Assembly (NCBI GenBank): GCA_038214295.1
Contig: JBBQSA010000006.1
Span: 1 to 64,000 of the forward strand
From: SHZI01 sp038214295
Lineage (GTDB): Bacteria; Pseudomonadota; Gammaproteobacteria; Steroidobacterales; GCA-2729495
DNA length: 64,000 nt
Direction of reading: 5' to 3'
Shown here: piece by piece, positions 17,055 to 25,835 of the stretch
Position numbering within the stretch: position 1 is the stretch's first letter
Layout: each line of letters begins with the position of its first letter
The notes under the pieces: generated by a model
What the model was told of the DNA's origin: nothing
Databases searched by the model: none
The model's input: only the letters and a program-made list of their open reading frames with translations
Translations under genes and position numbers: made by a program

Positions 17055-18371
17055 TCAGCGCCTCTCGAATACCGCCATTGATTCCACGTGGCTGGTGTGC
17101 GGGAACATGTCCATCACGCCGGCGCTGGCCAGCCGGTAGCCGTGCTCGCGAACGAGCAGGCCGGCGTCCCGGGCCAGCGTCCCCGGATGGCAGGAAACGT
17201 ACACCAGCCTACGGGCCCCGAGCTTGCCGAGGGCTGGCAGCAACTCCGCCGCTCCGGTCCGGGGTGGGTCGAGAAGCACCAGGTCAAAGCGTTCCCGGGT
17301 CCAGGCCCCCTCCGCGCCGGCGCCTGCCAGGTCCGCCTGGGTGAAGTGGGCGTTGCCGAGGCCAGCCAGTGCCGCATTGTGTCGGCCCCGGCGGATTGCC
17401 GCCGCCGAGCCCTCAAGGCCGGTCACCTCGGCGGACAACCGGGCTAGCGGCAGGGTGAAATTGCCGATACCGCAATACAGGTCGAGGACCCGGTCGGCGG
17501 GCGTGGGCGCGAGCAGGGCCAGGGCCTGGTTCACCATGAGGCGGTTCACCTCGCCATGGACCTGGATGAAGTCCGCGGGCCCGAAGGTCAGCGAGACATC
17601 CGCATCGGGCAGGCGGTAGTACAGGTCATCGGGAATCGGCGCCTCGTCCAGCGGCACGATCGACTCGGGGTTCCCGGGCTGCAGGTACAGGCGTACGCCC
17701 TGGGCGGCCGCGAAGGCCCGTAACTGGTCCCGGTCTGCCCCGGTGGGCGGATCCAGGACGCGGAGGACCAGGGCCGTGGCGTTGTCAGCGACCGTCGCCT
17801 CCACCTGGGGCAGACGGGCACGGATCGACAGGCTGCCGATCAGGCTGGACAACGGCTCCAGGAGACGGCTGATCGCGGGCTCGACCGTTGCGCAGGTCAG
17901 CATGTCGACGACCCAGGGCTTGTCGTTCTCGCGGAAACCGACCAGCACCCGGCCCTTGCGCTCCACGTGGCGGACCGCCAGGCGCGCCTTGCGCCGGTAG
18001 CCCCAGACGGCGCCGCGCACCGGCGGCAGCAGGCTGGGGGGCTCGAGACCGGCGATCCGGGCCAGGCTGTCCAGGAGCGTCCCCTGCTTCATCGCCAACT
18101 GCGCGTCCGGGGCCAGGTGCTGCAGGGAGCACCCGCCACAACGGCCGAAATACTCGCAGGGAGGCACGACGCGATCGGGAGATGGACGACGGACCTGGAT
18201 CAGCAGGCCCTCGTCATAATTGCGGCGCCGGCGCCGGCGCTGGAACTCCACTTCCTCGCCCGGCAGAGCTCCGGGAACCAGCACGCGCTTGCCCGCCGGA
18301 GCCAGCACACCGCTCCCTTCCAGGGTAAGGGCAGTGACTTCCGCAACTTCCAGAGGGGGCGGCGTGCTCAC
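17055..18371 (-). CDS. rlmD: 23S rRNA (uracil(1939)-C(5))-methyltransferase RlmD
   Basis: A 438-residue SAM-dependent RNA methyltransferase of the TrmA/RumA family. A TRAM domain is N-terminal (about 5-62). The [4Fe-4S] cysteines are C72, C78, C81 (CEYFGRCGGC) and C160. The SAM motif VLDLYCGIGNFTLPLA (about 293), the DPPRTG motif and the catalytic-cysteine stretch VYVSCHPGTLARD (about 394) are all present. RlmD rather than RlmC or TrmA is chosen by the four-cysteine cluster, TRAM domain and length (E. coli 433). The start is GTG at 18371, ten bases after the exonuclease gene. Confidence 0.93.
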   Translation of the reverse strand: MSTPPPLEVAEVTALTLEGSGVLAPAGKRVLVPGALPGEEVEFQRRRRRRNYDEGLLIQVRRPSPDRVVPPCEYFGRCGGCSLQHLAPDAQLAMKQGTLLDSLARIAGLEPPSLLPPVRGAVWGYRRKARLAVRHVERKGRVLVGFRENDKPWVVDMLTCATVEPAISRLLEPLSSLIGSLSIRARLPQVEATVADNATALVLRVLDPPTGADRDQLRAFAAAQGVRLYLQPGNPESIVPLDEAPIPDDLYYRLPDADVSLTFGPADFIQVHGEVNRLMVNQALALLAPTPADRVLDLYCGIGNFTLPLARLSAEVTGLEGSAAAIRRGRHNAALAGLGNAHFTQADLAGAGAEGAWTRERFDLVLLDPPRTGAAELLPALGKLGARRLVYVSCHPGTLARDAGLLVREHGYRLASAGVMDMFPHTSHVESMAVFERR

Positions 18372-18381
18372 GCGAGGGGTG

Positions 18382-19191
18382 TCAGCCGGCCCCGCCCGGC
18401 GCGGCCGGACCCGGCAACGCGCGGTTCACCCAGGCCTTGTCGAAGGCCCGCCAGTGGGTGGCGTCGCTGGCATCGAGAAAGCGCTCGACGCGGGCGACCT
18501 CGTCCGCCAGGCCCTGGGCGTCCAACTGGCCACGCATGTACTGGAAGCGTAGCCAGACTAGGTAGGTGTTCATCACGTCCGTCTCGCAGTAGTCGCGGAT
18601 CGCACCGATATCGCCCTTGAGCCAGGTCCCCCAGACCTGGTCCCCGGCGAAGCCCAGCTTGCCGGGGAAGCCGAGCAGCGTGGCGATGTCATTGAGGCTG
18701 GCGCGGGAACGCCCCTGGAAGGCCGAGAGCACATCCATGAGGTCCAGGTGCCGCCAGTGGAAGCGGCTCAGGTAGTTGTTGTAGCGGAATCCGGTCTCGT
18801 TCTCGCCCAGTTCCCAGTAGCGCGGCGCCTGGATGCCATGGAGCAGCGCGCGGTAATGCAGGACCGGCAGGTCGAACCCGCCACCGTTCCAGGAAACCAG
18901 GTCCGGCGTGTACTTGTCGATGGCCTCGTAGAACTTTTGAACCAGCTCGCGCTCGGGACTGTCCGGTTCACCCAGGCTCATTACCTTGAGCCCGTCCCGG
19001 TATCGCCAGACCACCGAAATCGCGACCACCCGGTGCTGGTGCAGCGGCAGGAAATCAGAGCCGGTCTCCTGGAGGCGGTGGAAGGTCATGGCCTTCACCA
19101 CCTCCTCGTCCGGCAGCCCCTCCAGGTCAAACAGGCGCTTGCCGAGTTCCACGTCGGGGATCGTCTCGATGTCAAATACCAGTGCGCGCAT
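18382..19191 (-). CDS. DEDDy-type 3'-5' exonuclease (PolB-like exonuclease domain)
   Basis: A 269-residue stand-alone exonuclease related to the proofreading domain of family B DNA polymerases. Exo I is ALVFDIETIPD (aspartate and glutamate near residues 7-9), Exo II is LVSWNGGGFDLPVL near 105, and Exo III is YCETDVMNTYLVWL near 205, a Y-x3-D signature that makes it DEDDy. The ATG at 19191 starts directly at Exo I; an earlier TTG at 19209 is less likely. The cellular substrate is unknown; the family is widespread in proteobacteria as a putative DNA polymerase-related exonuclease. It lies between acpS and rlmD in the same direction. Confidence 0.82.
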   Translation of the reverse strand: MRALVFDIETIPDVELGKRLFDLEGLPDEEVVKAMTFHRLQETGSDFLPLHQHRVVAISVVWRYRDGLKVMSLGEPDSPERELVQKFYEAIDKYTPDLVSWNGGGFDLPVLHYRALLHGIQAPRYWELGENETGFRYNNYLSRFHWRHLDLMDVLSAFQGRSRASLNDIATLLGFPGKLGFAGDQVWGTWLKGDIGAIRDYCETDVMNTYLVWLRFQYMRGQLDAQGLADEVARVERFLDASDATHWRAFDKAWVNRALPGPAAPGGAG

Positions 19192-19230
19192 AGCTCGTTC
19201 TGCTCTCAATGGTCGTGAAGTGATGGGGCG

Positions 19231-19620
19231 TCAGGCGGTCGGAACTGTCGTCAGCACCGCGAAGGCAACGATGAGGCCGGCCTCGTCCGACAGGCTGATG
19301 TGCCCGCCGCCCACGCCCAGGGAACGGCACACCTGCTGGCCACGCTCGGAGAAGATGATTTCCGGTTTGCCCCTGGAATCCTGCACGACGCCGGAGTCGC
19401 GCAGCCACATGCCGTTGGCGAAGCCGGTCCCGAGGGCCTTGACGATGGCCTCCTTCGCCGCGAAGCGCATCCCGAGGAAACGCACCGGCTGCCGGGCCTT
19501 GCGAAAATCCCGCAGCTCCTCCGGCATCAGCAGGTGGCGCACGAAACGCTCACCAAACCGCGCATAGGCCGTTCCGATGCGCTCGACCTTGAGGATATCC
19601 GTGCCGATCCCAACGATCAT
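19231..19620 (-). CDS. acpS: Holo-[acyl-carrier-protein] synthase AcpS
   Basis: A 129-residue phosphopantetheinyl transferase that activates acyl carrier protein using CoA. The two magnesium-binding motifs are present: GIGTDILKVER with D8, and FAAKEAIVKALGTG with its glutamate near residue 57. It overlaps pdxJ by four bases (ATGA), ending the conserved lepB-rnc-era-recO-pdxJ-acpS string. Length is standard (E. coli 126). Confidence 0.95.
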   Translation of the reverse strand: MIVGIGTDILKVERIGTAYARFGERFVRHLLMPEELRDFRKARQPVRFLGMRFAAKEAIVKALGTGFANGMWLRDSGVVQDSRGKPEIIFSERGQQVCRSLGVGGGHISLSDEAGLIVAFAVLTTVPTA

Positions 19621-20375
19621 GCGCCGCGCGCATTCCGCATCAGGCGCTTCATGTCGGTGACGGCAGCGGCCAGTCCCGTGAACATGGCCCGGGCAACGAT
19701 CGCGTGACCGATATTCAACTCGACGATCCCGGGTATAGCCGCTATGGGGCCAACATTGTGGTAGTTGAGCCCGTGGCCGGCGTGGACCTCCAGGCCGGCG
19801 GCTGCGGCGATCCGCGCCGCCTCCGCGATCCGGAACAGTTCCGCCGCCCGTTGCTCCCCGGTGGTTGCGTCGGCATAGCCGCCGGTGTGCAGTTCGATGA
19901 CGGGAGCGCCCGTACGCCCTGCCGCTTCGATCTGCCGCGGGTCCGCGTCGATGAACAGGCCGGCGCGGATACCGTTGGCACGGAACCGGTTGCAGGCCTC
20001 AGCTACTGCCTCGAAGTGCCGGATAACGTCGAGTCCGCCCTCGGTGGTCAGCTCGGCACGGCGTTCCGGGACCAGGCAGCAGTCAGCGGGCCGTATCCGG
20101 CAAGCGATCTCGATGATTTCCGGACTCACCGCCAACTCCAGGTTCAGCCGGGTCAGCAGCAGGGACTGCATGACGGGCAGGTCTGCGTCCTGGATGTGCC
20201 GCCGGTCCTCGCGGAGGTGCACGGTGATACTGTCCGCGCCGGCCTGCTCGGCCAGGAGAGCGGCCTGGGTCGGGTCCGGGTAGCGGGTGCCGCGTGCCTG
20301 GCGCAGCGTGGCAATGTGGTCGACGTTGACGCCGAGTAGCAGTTGCAGGGGGTGGGTGCTCATGACTGCTGCCAT
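19617..20375 (-). CDS. pdxJ: Pyridoxine 5'-phosphate synthase PdxJ
   Basis: A 252-residue TIM-barrel enzyme that joins 1-deoxyxylulose 5-phosphate and 3-amino-1-hydroxyacetone phosphate to make pyridoxine 5'-phosphate. Conserved stretches are LLGVNVDHIATLRQARGT, ITVHLREDRRHI, CCLVPERRAELTTEGG, AGLFIDADPRQI, ELHTGGYA and HAGHGLNYHNV. Two close ATG starts exist (20375 and 20363); neither has a good ribosome site and translation is probably coupled to recO, whose stop is one base upstream. The substrate DXP means this cell should keep dxs even if dxr is not found here. Confidence 0.95.
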   Translation of the reverse strand: MAAVMSTHPLQLLLGVNVDHIATLRQARGTRYPDPTQAALLAEQAGADSITVHLREDRRHIQDADLPVMQSLLLTRLNLELAVSPEIIEIACRIRPADCCLVPERRAELTTEGGLDVIRHFEAVAEACNRFRANGIRAGLFIDADPRQIEAAGRTGAPVIELHTGGYADATTGEQRAAELFRIAEAARIAAAAGLEVHAGHGLNYHNVGPIAAIPGIVELNIGHAIVARAMFTGLAAAVTDMKRLMRNARGA

Positions 20376-20376
20376 T

Positions 20377-21096
20377 CTAGCGGCGCATGGAGGCCAATAC
20401 CGCCCGGGTTTTCAGGGCTCGGCCGTCCAGGTAATGGGCAAGGACCGAGCGCAGCAGGCGCTTTGCGGCCGGGAGGCACGCAGGTACGGTGAAATCCCCA
20501 CGGCCAATCGCCAGCAGTTCGGCCCCGGAGAAGGTCAGCGCGGCACCGCCTATCGCCGCCGGCATCGGGCCCTGTTCCAGCCGGTACTCGTAGACCGCGG
20601 CGGGATCGAGCGGCCTGTCATTCAGCACGTCGTGGTCGAGGTTGAGCCCGTAGCCGGCCTCGGCCAGCAACTGCAACTCGAAGCGGCGCAGGGCGGGCTC
20701 GGAGTCACCACCCGCGCGCAACTCGGCCAGCGCGTGGGAGTAGGCAATGAACAGTCCCGGATGGGGGTCCCCCCGCCGCACGAAGTTGAGGATCAGTTCA
20801 TTCAGGTAAAACGCGCCCATCACCGCAAGACCGTCCAGCGGCGGCGAAAAGCTGGCCGCTTCCGCGCCGCGCAGGGTCAGCAGCGAACCGCGCCCGACCC
20901 ACGACAGGCGCAGTGGCAGGAACGGCTGCAGGATGCTGCGCCATCGGGAGGTGGGCCGGCGGGCACCGCGGGCCACGAGGCCGAGGCGCCCGTGCTGAGC
21001 GCCCAGCACCTCGAGTATCTGGCTCGTTTCCTGGTAGGGCCTGCTGTGAAGGACGTAGGCGTCCTCGAAATCGGCCGCTACCGTGCCGCCGCTCAC
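20377..21096 (-). CDS. recO: DNA repair protein RecO
   Basis: A 239-residue recombination mediator that, with RecR, loads RecA on SSB-coated DNA. The N-terminal OB fold (AYVLHSRPYQETSQILEVL, GRLGLVARGARRPTSRW) and the helical C-terminal domain (FYLNELILNFVRRGDPHPGLF, ALRRFELQLLAEAGYGLNLD) are typical. No zinc cysteines are seen, as in other gammaproteobacterial RecO. Start GTG at 21096 overlaps the era stop (GTGA). Size equals E. coli RecO (242). Confidence 0.93.
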   Translation of the reverse strand: MSGGTVAADFEDAYVLHSRPYQETSQILEVLGAQHGRLGLVARGARRPTSRWRSILQPFLPLRLSWVGRGSLLTLRGAEAASFSPPLDGLAVMGAFYLNELILNFVRRGDPHPGLFIAYSHALAELRAGGDSEPALRRFELQLLAEAGYGLNLDHDVLNDRPLDPAAVYEYRLEQGPMPAAIGGAALTFSGAELLAIGRGDFTVPACLPAAKRLLRSVLAHYLDGRALKTRAVLASMRR

Positions 21097-21992
21097 GAGT
21101 TGGACTCGAACCCGAATTGCTGCAGGGCGCGAGCGTTGTCCGCCCAGTTGGTCTTCACCTTCACGTGGGTCTCCAGGTAGAAGCGGAGACCGAATATCTG
21201 CTCGAGTTCCAGCCGGGCCGCAGTACCAACCTCCTTGATCGTCGCGCCACCCTTGCCCACGACGATCCCCTTGTGCGAGTCGCGGTCGGCCCAGATCACC
21301 GCGTCGGCGAGGACGACACCGGGCTTCTGTTCGAGCGCCAGGATCTCGACCGCAAGCCCGTAGGGCACTTCCTGGCGCAAGGCAATCAGCAGCTTCTCGC
21401 GAATAACCTCGGCTACCCGGAACTCCATGCCGCGGTCCGTCGCGGCATCCAGCGGATACAGGGGCGGACCGACGGGCAACAGGCCCGTGAGCTGCCCCAG
21501 CAGCCTGTCGAGATTGTCCGGGCGGGCAGCGGAAATCGGGACGATCGCGTGAAAAGCGGCGCGCGTCTCGCAGGTCAGCAGGTAGGGCAGGAGTGCGGAT
21601 TTCGGACGGACCAGGTCCACCTTGTTGACGGCCAGGATGACGGGAATGTGCGCCGCCAGGACATGTTCAAGCACAAAGGAGTCGGCTGCCTTCCAGGCTC
21701 CCGCTTCGACCACGAACAGCGCCACGTCTGCGCCGACCAGCGCGCCGTCGACGGCGCGGTTCATCGCGCGGTTCAGCAGGTTGCGCTGGGTGGTGTGCAG
21801 CCCCGGCGTATCGACGAACAACACCTGGGAGTCGGGCCGGGAAAGCACCCCGACGATTGCGTGACGCGTGGTTTGCGGGCGCGGCGTGACGATGCTGATC
21901 TTGCGCCCAACCAGGGCGTTGACCAGCGTGGACTTGCCGACGTTCGGGCGGCCAACGATGGCCACGAATCCAGTGCGAAATTCCTCAGCCAT
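21093..21992 (-). CDS. era: GTPase Era
   Basis: A 299-residue GTPase needed for 16S rRNA 3'-end maturation and 30S assembly. G1 is GRPNVGKST (14-22), G2 lies in RPQTTRHAIVG, G3 is VDTPGLH, G4 is NKVD. The KH domain is C-terminal with GIVVGKGGATIKEVG (about 247-261). It overlaps rnc by eight bases and recO by four, so ribosome assembly genes are translationally linked. Length matches E. coli Era (301). Confidence 0.97.
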   Translation of the reverse strand: MAEEFRTGFVAIVGRPNVGKSTLVNALVGRKISIVTPRPQTTRHAIVGVLSRPDSQVLFVDTPGLHTTQRNLLNRAMNRAVDGALVGADVALFVVEAGAWKAADSFVLEHVLAAHIPVILAVNKVDLVRPKSALLPYLLTCETRAAFHAIVPISAARPDNLDRLLGQLTGLLPVGPPLYPLDAATDRGMEFRVAEVIREKLLIALRQEVPYGLAVEILALEQKPGVVLADAVIWADRDSHKGIVVGKGGATIKEVGTAARLELEQIFGLRFYLETHVKVKTNWADNARALQQFGFESNS

Positions 21993-22662
21993 CAGCGCGC
22001 AGGGCCCGCAAGGCCTGCTCCGCGGCCTCCTGCTCGGCCGCCCGCCTGCTGGATCCGGCGCCGCGAACTTCGAGGACAGGCGTGGGCAGGCGGCAGATCA
22101 CGTCGAAGTGCTGGGCGTGAGCGGCGCCACTGACGCGCTCGACCGCGTAGACCGGCAGGGCATGCCCCTGCGCCTGCAGGAATTCCTGCAGGCGGGTCTT
22201 CGGATCGCGCAGCTCCTCGTCGGCATCAAGAGCGGCGATCCGCTCGCCCAGCAGCTTGAGAATGACCTGGCGCGTGGCGTCCCAGCCGCCGTCGAGAAAG
22301 ACGGCGCCGAAAACGGCTTCCAGCGAGTTCGCGAGAATCGATCCGCGGCGATGGCCCCCGGCGCGCAGCTCCCCGGGACCCAGGTGCAGCAGGTCCCCGA
22401 GAGCGAGCTCGCGGGCAATGGTCTCAAGGGTTTCACGGCGCACCAGGCGGGCTCGCAGGCGGCTCAGGGTGCCCTCGTCCGCGTCCGCGTGGGCCGCGTG
22501 CAGGGCCTCGGCGATCACGAGGCCGAGGGCCGCATCTCCCAGGAACTCCAGCCGCTCGTTGCTGGCTCCCCCGGCGCTCCGGTGAGTCAGGGCGAGGTCC
22601 AGCAGCTGTTCGTCTTCAAAGCGGTAGCCGAGGGAGCCGCCGGCCCAATCGGCCAGCCGCAT
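21985..22662 (-). CDS. rnc: Ribonuclease III
   Basis: A 225-residue double-strand RNA endonuclease acting in rRNA and mRNA processing. The catalytic motif NERLEFLGDAALGLVIAE (about 35-52) and the second acidic pair in LEAVFGAVFLDGG are present, followed by a double-strand RNA-binding domain (about 152-222) with RRAAEQEAAEQALRAL. The ATG at 22662 overlaps the DUF4845 stop by one base (TGATG). Length equals E. coli RNase III (226). Confidence 0.96.
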   Translation of the reverse strand: MRLADWAGGSLGYRFEDEQLLDLALTHRSAGGASNERLEFLGDAALGLVIAEALHAAHADADEGTLSRLRARLVRRETLETIARELALGDLLHLGPGELRAGGHRRGSILANSLEAVFGAVFLDGGWDATRQVILKLLGERIAALDADEELRDPKTRLQEFLQAQGHALPVYAVERVSGAAHAQHFDVICRLPTPVLEVRGAGSSRRAAEQEAAEQALRALRADG

Positions 22663-23027
22663 CACTGCCGGATCTCGACCGTATTGTCGAAGCGCGCGAG
22701 GAGGTAAAGATTGGCGATGTAGGGCACGCTGTCCTCGTAGCTGATCCCGACCGTAAAGCCGTTCTCGGACTTCGCCACCGTGAAGTCTTTGCGCGTCGGG
22801 TAGTCGACTCCCTCGATATCGAGGCGCTTGCCAATCTCCGCCTGCAACCCGGACTGGGTCGCCTTGTTGTCCTCGTACTCGGTCTTCAACGCAGACAACA
22901 TCTGCCGGATCTTGAACTGCGTCATGTAGACCGGCAGCAGCCGGATGGCCCCGTAGCCAATCATGCCGACCAGTGCCGCGATCAGCAGGAAACCGATCGC
23001 CGTAATCCCTCTTTGCCGTTGCCGCAT
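22662..23027 (-). CDS. DUF4845 domain-containing membrane-anchored protein
   Basis: A 121-residue protein with a basic N-terminus and one helix (about 9-31, GITAIGFLLIAALVGMIGYGAI), then RLLPVYMTQFKIRQML and a small soluble domain that would face the periplasm. This is the DUF4845 pattern, often found between lepB and rnc in beta- and gammaproteobacteria. Its function is unknown. The N-terminal G-x-x-x-IGFLL pattern recalls a type IV pilin-like anchor but no prepilin site is clear. The ATG at 23027 has a strong GGAGGGG site. Confidence 0.85.
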   Translation of the reverse strand: MRQRQRGITAIGFLLIAALVGMIGYGAIRLLPVYMTQFKIRQMLSALKTEYEDNKATQSGLQAEIGKRLDIEGVDYPTRKDFTVAKSENGFTVGISYEDSVPYIANLYLLARFDNTVEIRQ

Positions 23028-23108
23028 GGTGCGCCCCTCCGTTGACCAAACCTCGATCGCTTGCTGTCCCCGGCAGGCCGCCCGTGGCTGGCCCTGCACA
23101 GGAAACCG

Positions 23109-23900
23109 TCAATTGATGGAACTGCCAATCCGCCGCCAGCGCGGCATGCCGGGAAAATCCCAGTTCATCCAGATCCTGACCGCCTTGCCGACGATATTGC
23201 CATCCGGAATCATGCCAACGCCGTCATAGCGGCTGTCGCGGCTGTTGTCCCGATTGTCGCCCATCATGAAATAGTGCCCCTCGGGAACGATAAACGTCCC
23301 CTGCAGGCTGCCCCGGCCCGGCATGAAAAGCACGGAATGATCATGGGCGCCGAGCTGCTCCCGTCCGAGGATAGAGTCCGGCTGGTCCCCGGCAGCATAG
23401 GGCCCCGTGATTTCCACGGGTACCGGCTGCCGGTTAACAAATACCTGGTTGTTGAGGTAGGTAATCGAATCGCCGGGCAGACCCACCAGCCGCTTGATGT
23501 AGTTGACGGACGGGTCGGACGGCAGCCGGAACACCACCACGTCGCCGCGCGCCGGCGAGCCGAGATCGAGAATCTCGGTATTGAGGACCGGCAAACGAAG
23601 ACCGTAGGTGTACTTGTTGACGAAGATGAAGTCACCGACGAGAAGGGTCGGCATCATCGACGCGGACGGTATCCGGAAGGGTTCGAAAAGAAAGGACCGG
23701 ATCAGCAGCACAGCCAGGAGAATCGGGAAGAAGGACCGGGCGTACTCGACGATGACCGGTTCCCGGCCCGTGTCCGCGGCAGGCGCCGCTCCGCTATTGG
23801 CCCCCAGCGCAAGCCGGCGCGGACGAAGCCAGGCGGCGTCCAGGCCCCAGATGAGGCCGGTAACCGCCGTCGCGACCACCAGAATCAGAGCAAAATCCAC
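23109..23900 (-). CDS. lepB: Signal peptidase I
   Basis: A 263-residue inner-membrane serine protease that removes signal peptides from exported proteins. Two N-terminal helices (about 3-20 and 54-74) precede the catalytic domain. The nucleophile is S81 (IPSASMMPTL) and the general-base lysine is K136 (NYIKRLVGLPGD); box E is YFMMGDNRDNSRDSRY. Length is between E. coli (324) and Pseudomonas (284). The translation GTPase gene lepA, which normally precedes lepB, is not here; a glutaredoxin-like gene is upstream instead. Confidence 0.96.
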   Translation of the reverse strand: MDFALILVVATAVTGLIWGLDAAWLRPRRLALGANSGAAPAADTGREPVIVEYARSFFPILLAVLLIRSFLFEPFRIPSASMMPTLLVGDFIFVNKYTYGLRLPVLNTEILDLGSPARGDVVVFRLPSDPSVNYIKRLVGLPGDSITYLNNQVFVNRQPVPVEITGPYAAGDQPDSILGREQLGAHDHSVLFMPGRGSLQGTFIVPEGHYFMMGDNRDNSRDSRYDGVGMIPDGNIVGKAVRIWMNWDFPGMPRWRRIGSSIN

Positions 23901-23957
23901 GGGTAATGCCAGCCAGCCAGAACGGGCGCTAGGGTATCACGCGGGCCACTGGCGGTA

Positions 23958-24197
23958 TCAGGGCGAGCCCGGGAAAAGCGCGAGAACGGCGTCACGGTCC
24001 AGGCGTCCGGCACAGACTTCCCGGTCGGCCACGCACAGGACTGGCACCCGGTTGCCATAGGCCTGTTGCCACTCTTGCCGTTCGTCGACGTCACACACCC
24101 GGATGGTGGCGCGACCCCGGCAGAGTGGCACCAACTCCTCCAGCAGGAACTCGCAGAGATGGCAGCCGCGGCGGCTGTAGACGACGACGTCCAGCAC
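23958..24197 (-). CDS. Glutaredoxin-like DUF836 family protein
   Basis: A 79-residue thioredoxin-fold protein. It has a CxxC-type site, CHLC (residues 12-15, in YSRRGCHLCEFLLEEL), and the cis-proline region NRVPVLCVADREV. This small family (DUF836/YruB-like) has unproven electron partners. The start is GTG at 24197, four bases after the rseB stop, so it appears to be the last gene of the rpoE-rseA-rseB transcript, and sigma-E control of a redox protein is possible. Confidence 0.8.
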   Translation of the reverse strand: MLDVVVYSRRGCHLCEFLLEELVPLCRGRATIRVCDVDERQEWQQAYGNRVPVLCVADREVCAGRLDRDAVLALFPGSP

Positions 24198-24201
24198 CGG
24201 G

Positions 24202-25221
24202 CTAGCGACCGGGGCCGATGGCCGGGCTTACTGATTTCGCGATGGTTTCGACCGTGCGCAACGGGACCTCGCCGACAGCCGTCACGAGGTAGTCGCCAGC
24301 GACGGTCGTGAAGGCATTGGTCGCCCCCATCCGGGACGCCCCCCCAGCCTGCTCCGCCGGTGCCACGCCGCTCTCGATGAAGACCGAAACCCGGACAACA
24401 CCATCTGAATAGACCAGTTGCTCCATCGGGACGGCATCGGCCTGTGCAGGTTGTGAGCGGTAGTCCAGCAGGCTGAAGCCCGGCGGCAGGCTGCCCACGC
24501 GCCAGGCGGCCCTCGCCGGCATCGCGGGCCCGGACGCCGGCGGCGAGTCTGCAGCCCGGCGCCGCAGCGTAAAGCTGTCGGTGGTCACGGAGGGCTGGAC
24601 CGCGGATGCCGGAATCCGCTCGGGCAGGTTGATATTGGAAAACAGCAGTTGCTCGACCACCACGCCATCGTCGCCGGCAATCTGCACCTTGAGGGGCATT
24701 GCAGTGGCCTGGTCGAGCCACAGCCGGTAGCCGTACCGGAAGCTGTCGGTGGGCTGCACGGTAACCACCCGGGTGTCGCGGCCCACGAGCTTGCCGCCGG
24801 TGGCAATTGTCAGGCGGTAGTACCGGTCGTCAAAGTGAAGGTCACCGGGAAACTGCTGGCGCAGGGGGCTGGCAGCCTGGCCGTCCTTCCCCCGATTTTC
24901 GACCATGACGGCGTGCTGGTCTGGCAGGATGCACGTGAGGTCGTTGCCCCGGCGAATGATCTCCCGGCCCACCTCGTCCATGGCGGTGATCCGTTCGGTT
25001 GGCTCGCCGTTCTCGACCCGGTGGACCACCCTCATCACCGCCACGTCGCTGCCGTTCAACTGAACCAGCGTGCCCTCGTAGTTGAGCAACTCCAGAGCAT
25101 CGCCCATGCGGACCAGCCAGCCGCGTGGGTCATCGCCGGCCAGGGCCGGCAGGGCCGTGGCAACGCAGGCCAGCAGGATCCCCGAGCACCAACTGGCGAC
25201 GGAAAGGCGCCGCCCCGTCAT
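24202..25221 (-). CDS. rseB: Sigma-E regulatory protein RseB (MucB)
   Basis: A 339-residue periplasmic protein that binds RseA and shields it from DegS, releasing it when lipopolysaccharide or lipids bind. A signal peptide (about 1-28, ending LPALA) precedes the LolA-like lipoprotein-binding domain (about 30-200, with LLNYEGTLVQLNG and the RIIRRG-type strand) and the MucB/RseB C-terminal domain (about 230-330, PPGFSLLDY, VYSDGVVRVSVFIE, VTAVGEVPLRTVETIAKSV). It overlaps rseA by four bases. MucC and MucD, next in Pseudomonas, are absent. Confidence 0.94.
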   Translation of the reverse strand: MTGRRLSVASWCSGILLACVATALPALAGDDPRGWLVRMGDALELLNYEGTLVQLNGSDVAVMRVVHRVENGEPTERITAMDEVGREIIRRGNDLTCILPDQHAVMVENRGKDGQAASPLRQQFPGDLHFDDRYYRLTIATGGKLVGRDTRVVTVQPTDSFRYGYRLWLDQATAMPLKVQIAGDDGVVVEQLLFSNINLPERIPASAVQPSVTTDSFTLRRRAADSPPASGPAMPARAAWRVGSLPPGFSLLDYRSQPAQADAVPMEQLVYSDGVVRVSVFIESGVAPAEQAGGASRMGATNAFTTVAGDYLVTAVGEVPLRTVETIAKSVSPAIGPGR

Positions 25222-25835
25222 GGCGAGGAATTTCCCTCCATCGCGAGACCGGCAACCGCGTAGGCGGGCTGGTTCACGATGTGTGAATCCGCAACCTTGG
25301 CGAACAACATTCCCGAGTACTCACCGTGATAAACGAGATAGTTCGTCAATCTCCGCGGAGATATGGCGCTCCGGCCATCAAACCCGTTGCCGCCGACAGC
25401 CAGGCGCTGGACCGGGGGCGCCAGCGCCGGCGGCTGGCCGACGATGGTGACGGCAGAAACGGCGCCCGGCACCGAAGGAGGCTTCAGGACGGGAACGAGT
25501 GCGACGCCAACCAGTGCCAGCCCGGTCGCCACCGCGTAGCGCAGGACGCGCAAACGCCGCCTGACAGGCTCCGGGCGGGCGACATCCGGCTCACCGATGG
25601 CGGCACGCACCCGTTCACTGAGACTGAGCGCCAGCAGCTGGGTGGCCGTCGCACTGGACGGCCCATCCCGGAGGCAGGTCCCGATCAGGCCGTAGCTTGC
25701 GGCCCGGGCCCGGAGCTCGGGCGACCTGTCGAGGCGGGCAAGCAGCAAGGTCAGTTCCTCGGCGGGCAATTCGTCGTCCAGCCAGGCTGACAATTGCTCG
25801 TCGACGAGTGGAGTCTGGTCCTGTCCCGGGGTCAT
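25218..25835 (-). CDS. rseA: Anti-sigma-E factor RseA (MucA)
   Basis: A 205-residue single-pass membrane anti-sigma factor. The cytoplasmic N-terminal domain has the RseA/MucA pattern (EQLSAWLDDELPAEELTLLL); a transmembrane helix spans about 98-117 (VLRYAVATGLALVGVALVPV); the periplasmic part ends with a YLVYHGEYSG segment as in MucA (DYLLQHNQ- or YLVNHAE-like ends) that binds RseB. Cleavage by DegS and then RseP, which is encoded at 57308-58675, would free sigma-E. It overlaps rpoE and rseB by four bases each. Confidence 0.92.
   Translation of the reverse strand: MTPGQDQTPLVDEQLSAWLDDELPAEELTLLLARLDRSPELRARAASYGLIGTCLRDGPSSATATQLLALSLSERVRAAIGEPDVARPEPVRRRLRVLRYAVATGLALVGVALVPVLKPPSVPGAVSAVTIVGQPPALAPPVQRLAVGGNGFDGRSAISPRRLTNYLVYHGEYSGMLFAKVADSHIVNQPAYAVAGLAMEGNSSP

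Noticed and set aside
18929..18940. GAACTT sequences elsewhere (for example inside the exonuclease, dnaE and skp genes) as possible sigma-E promoters
   Set aside because: They lie within coding sequence and I saw no properly spaced -10 partner upstream of a gene.
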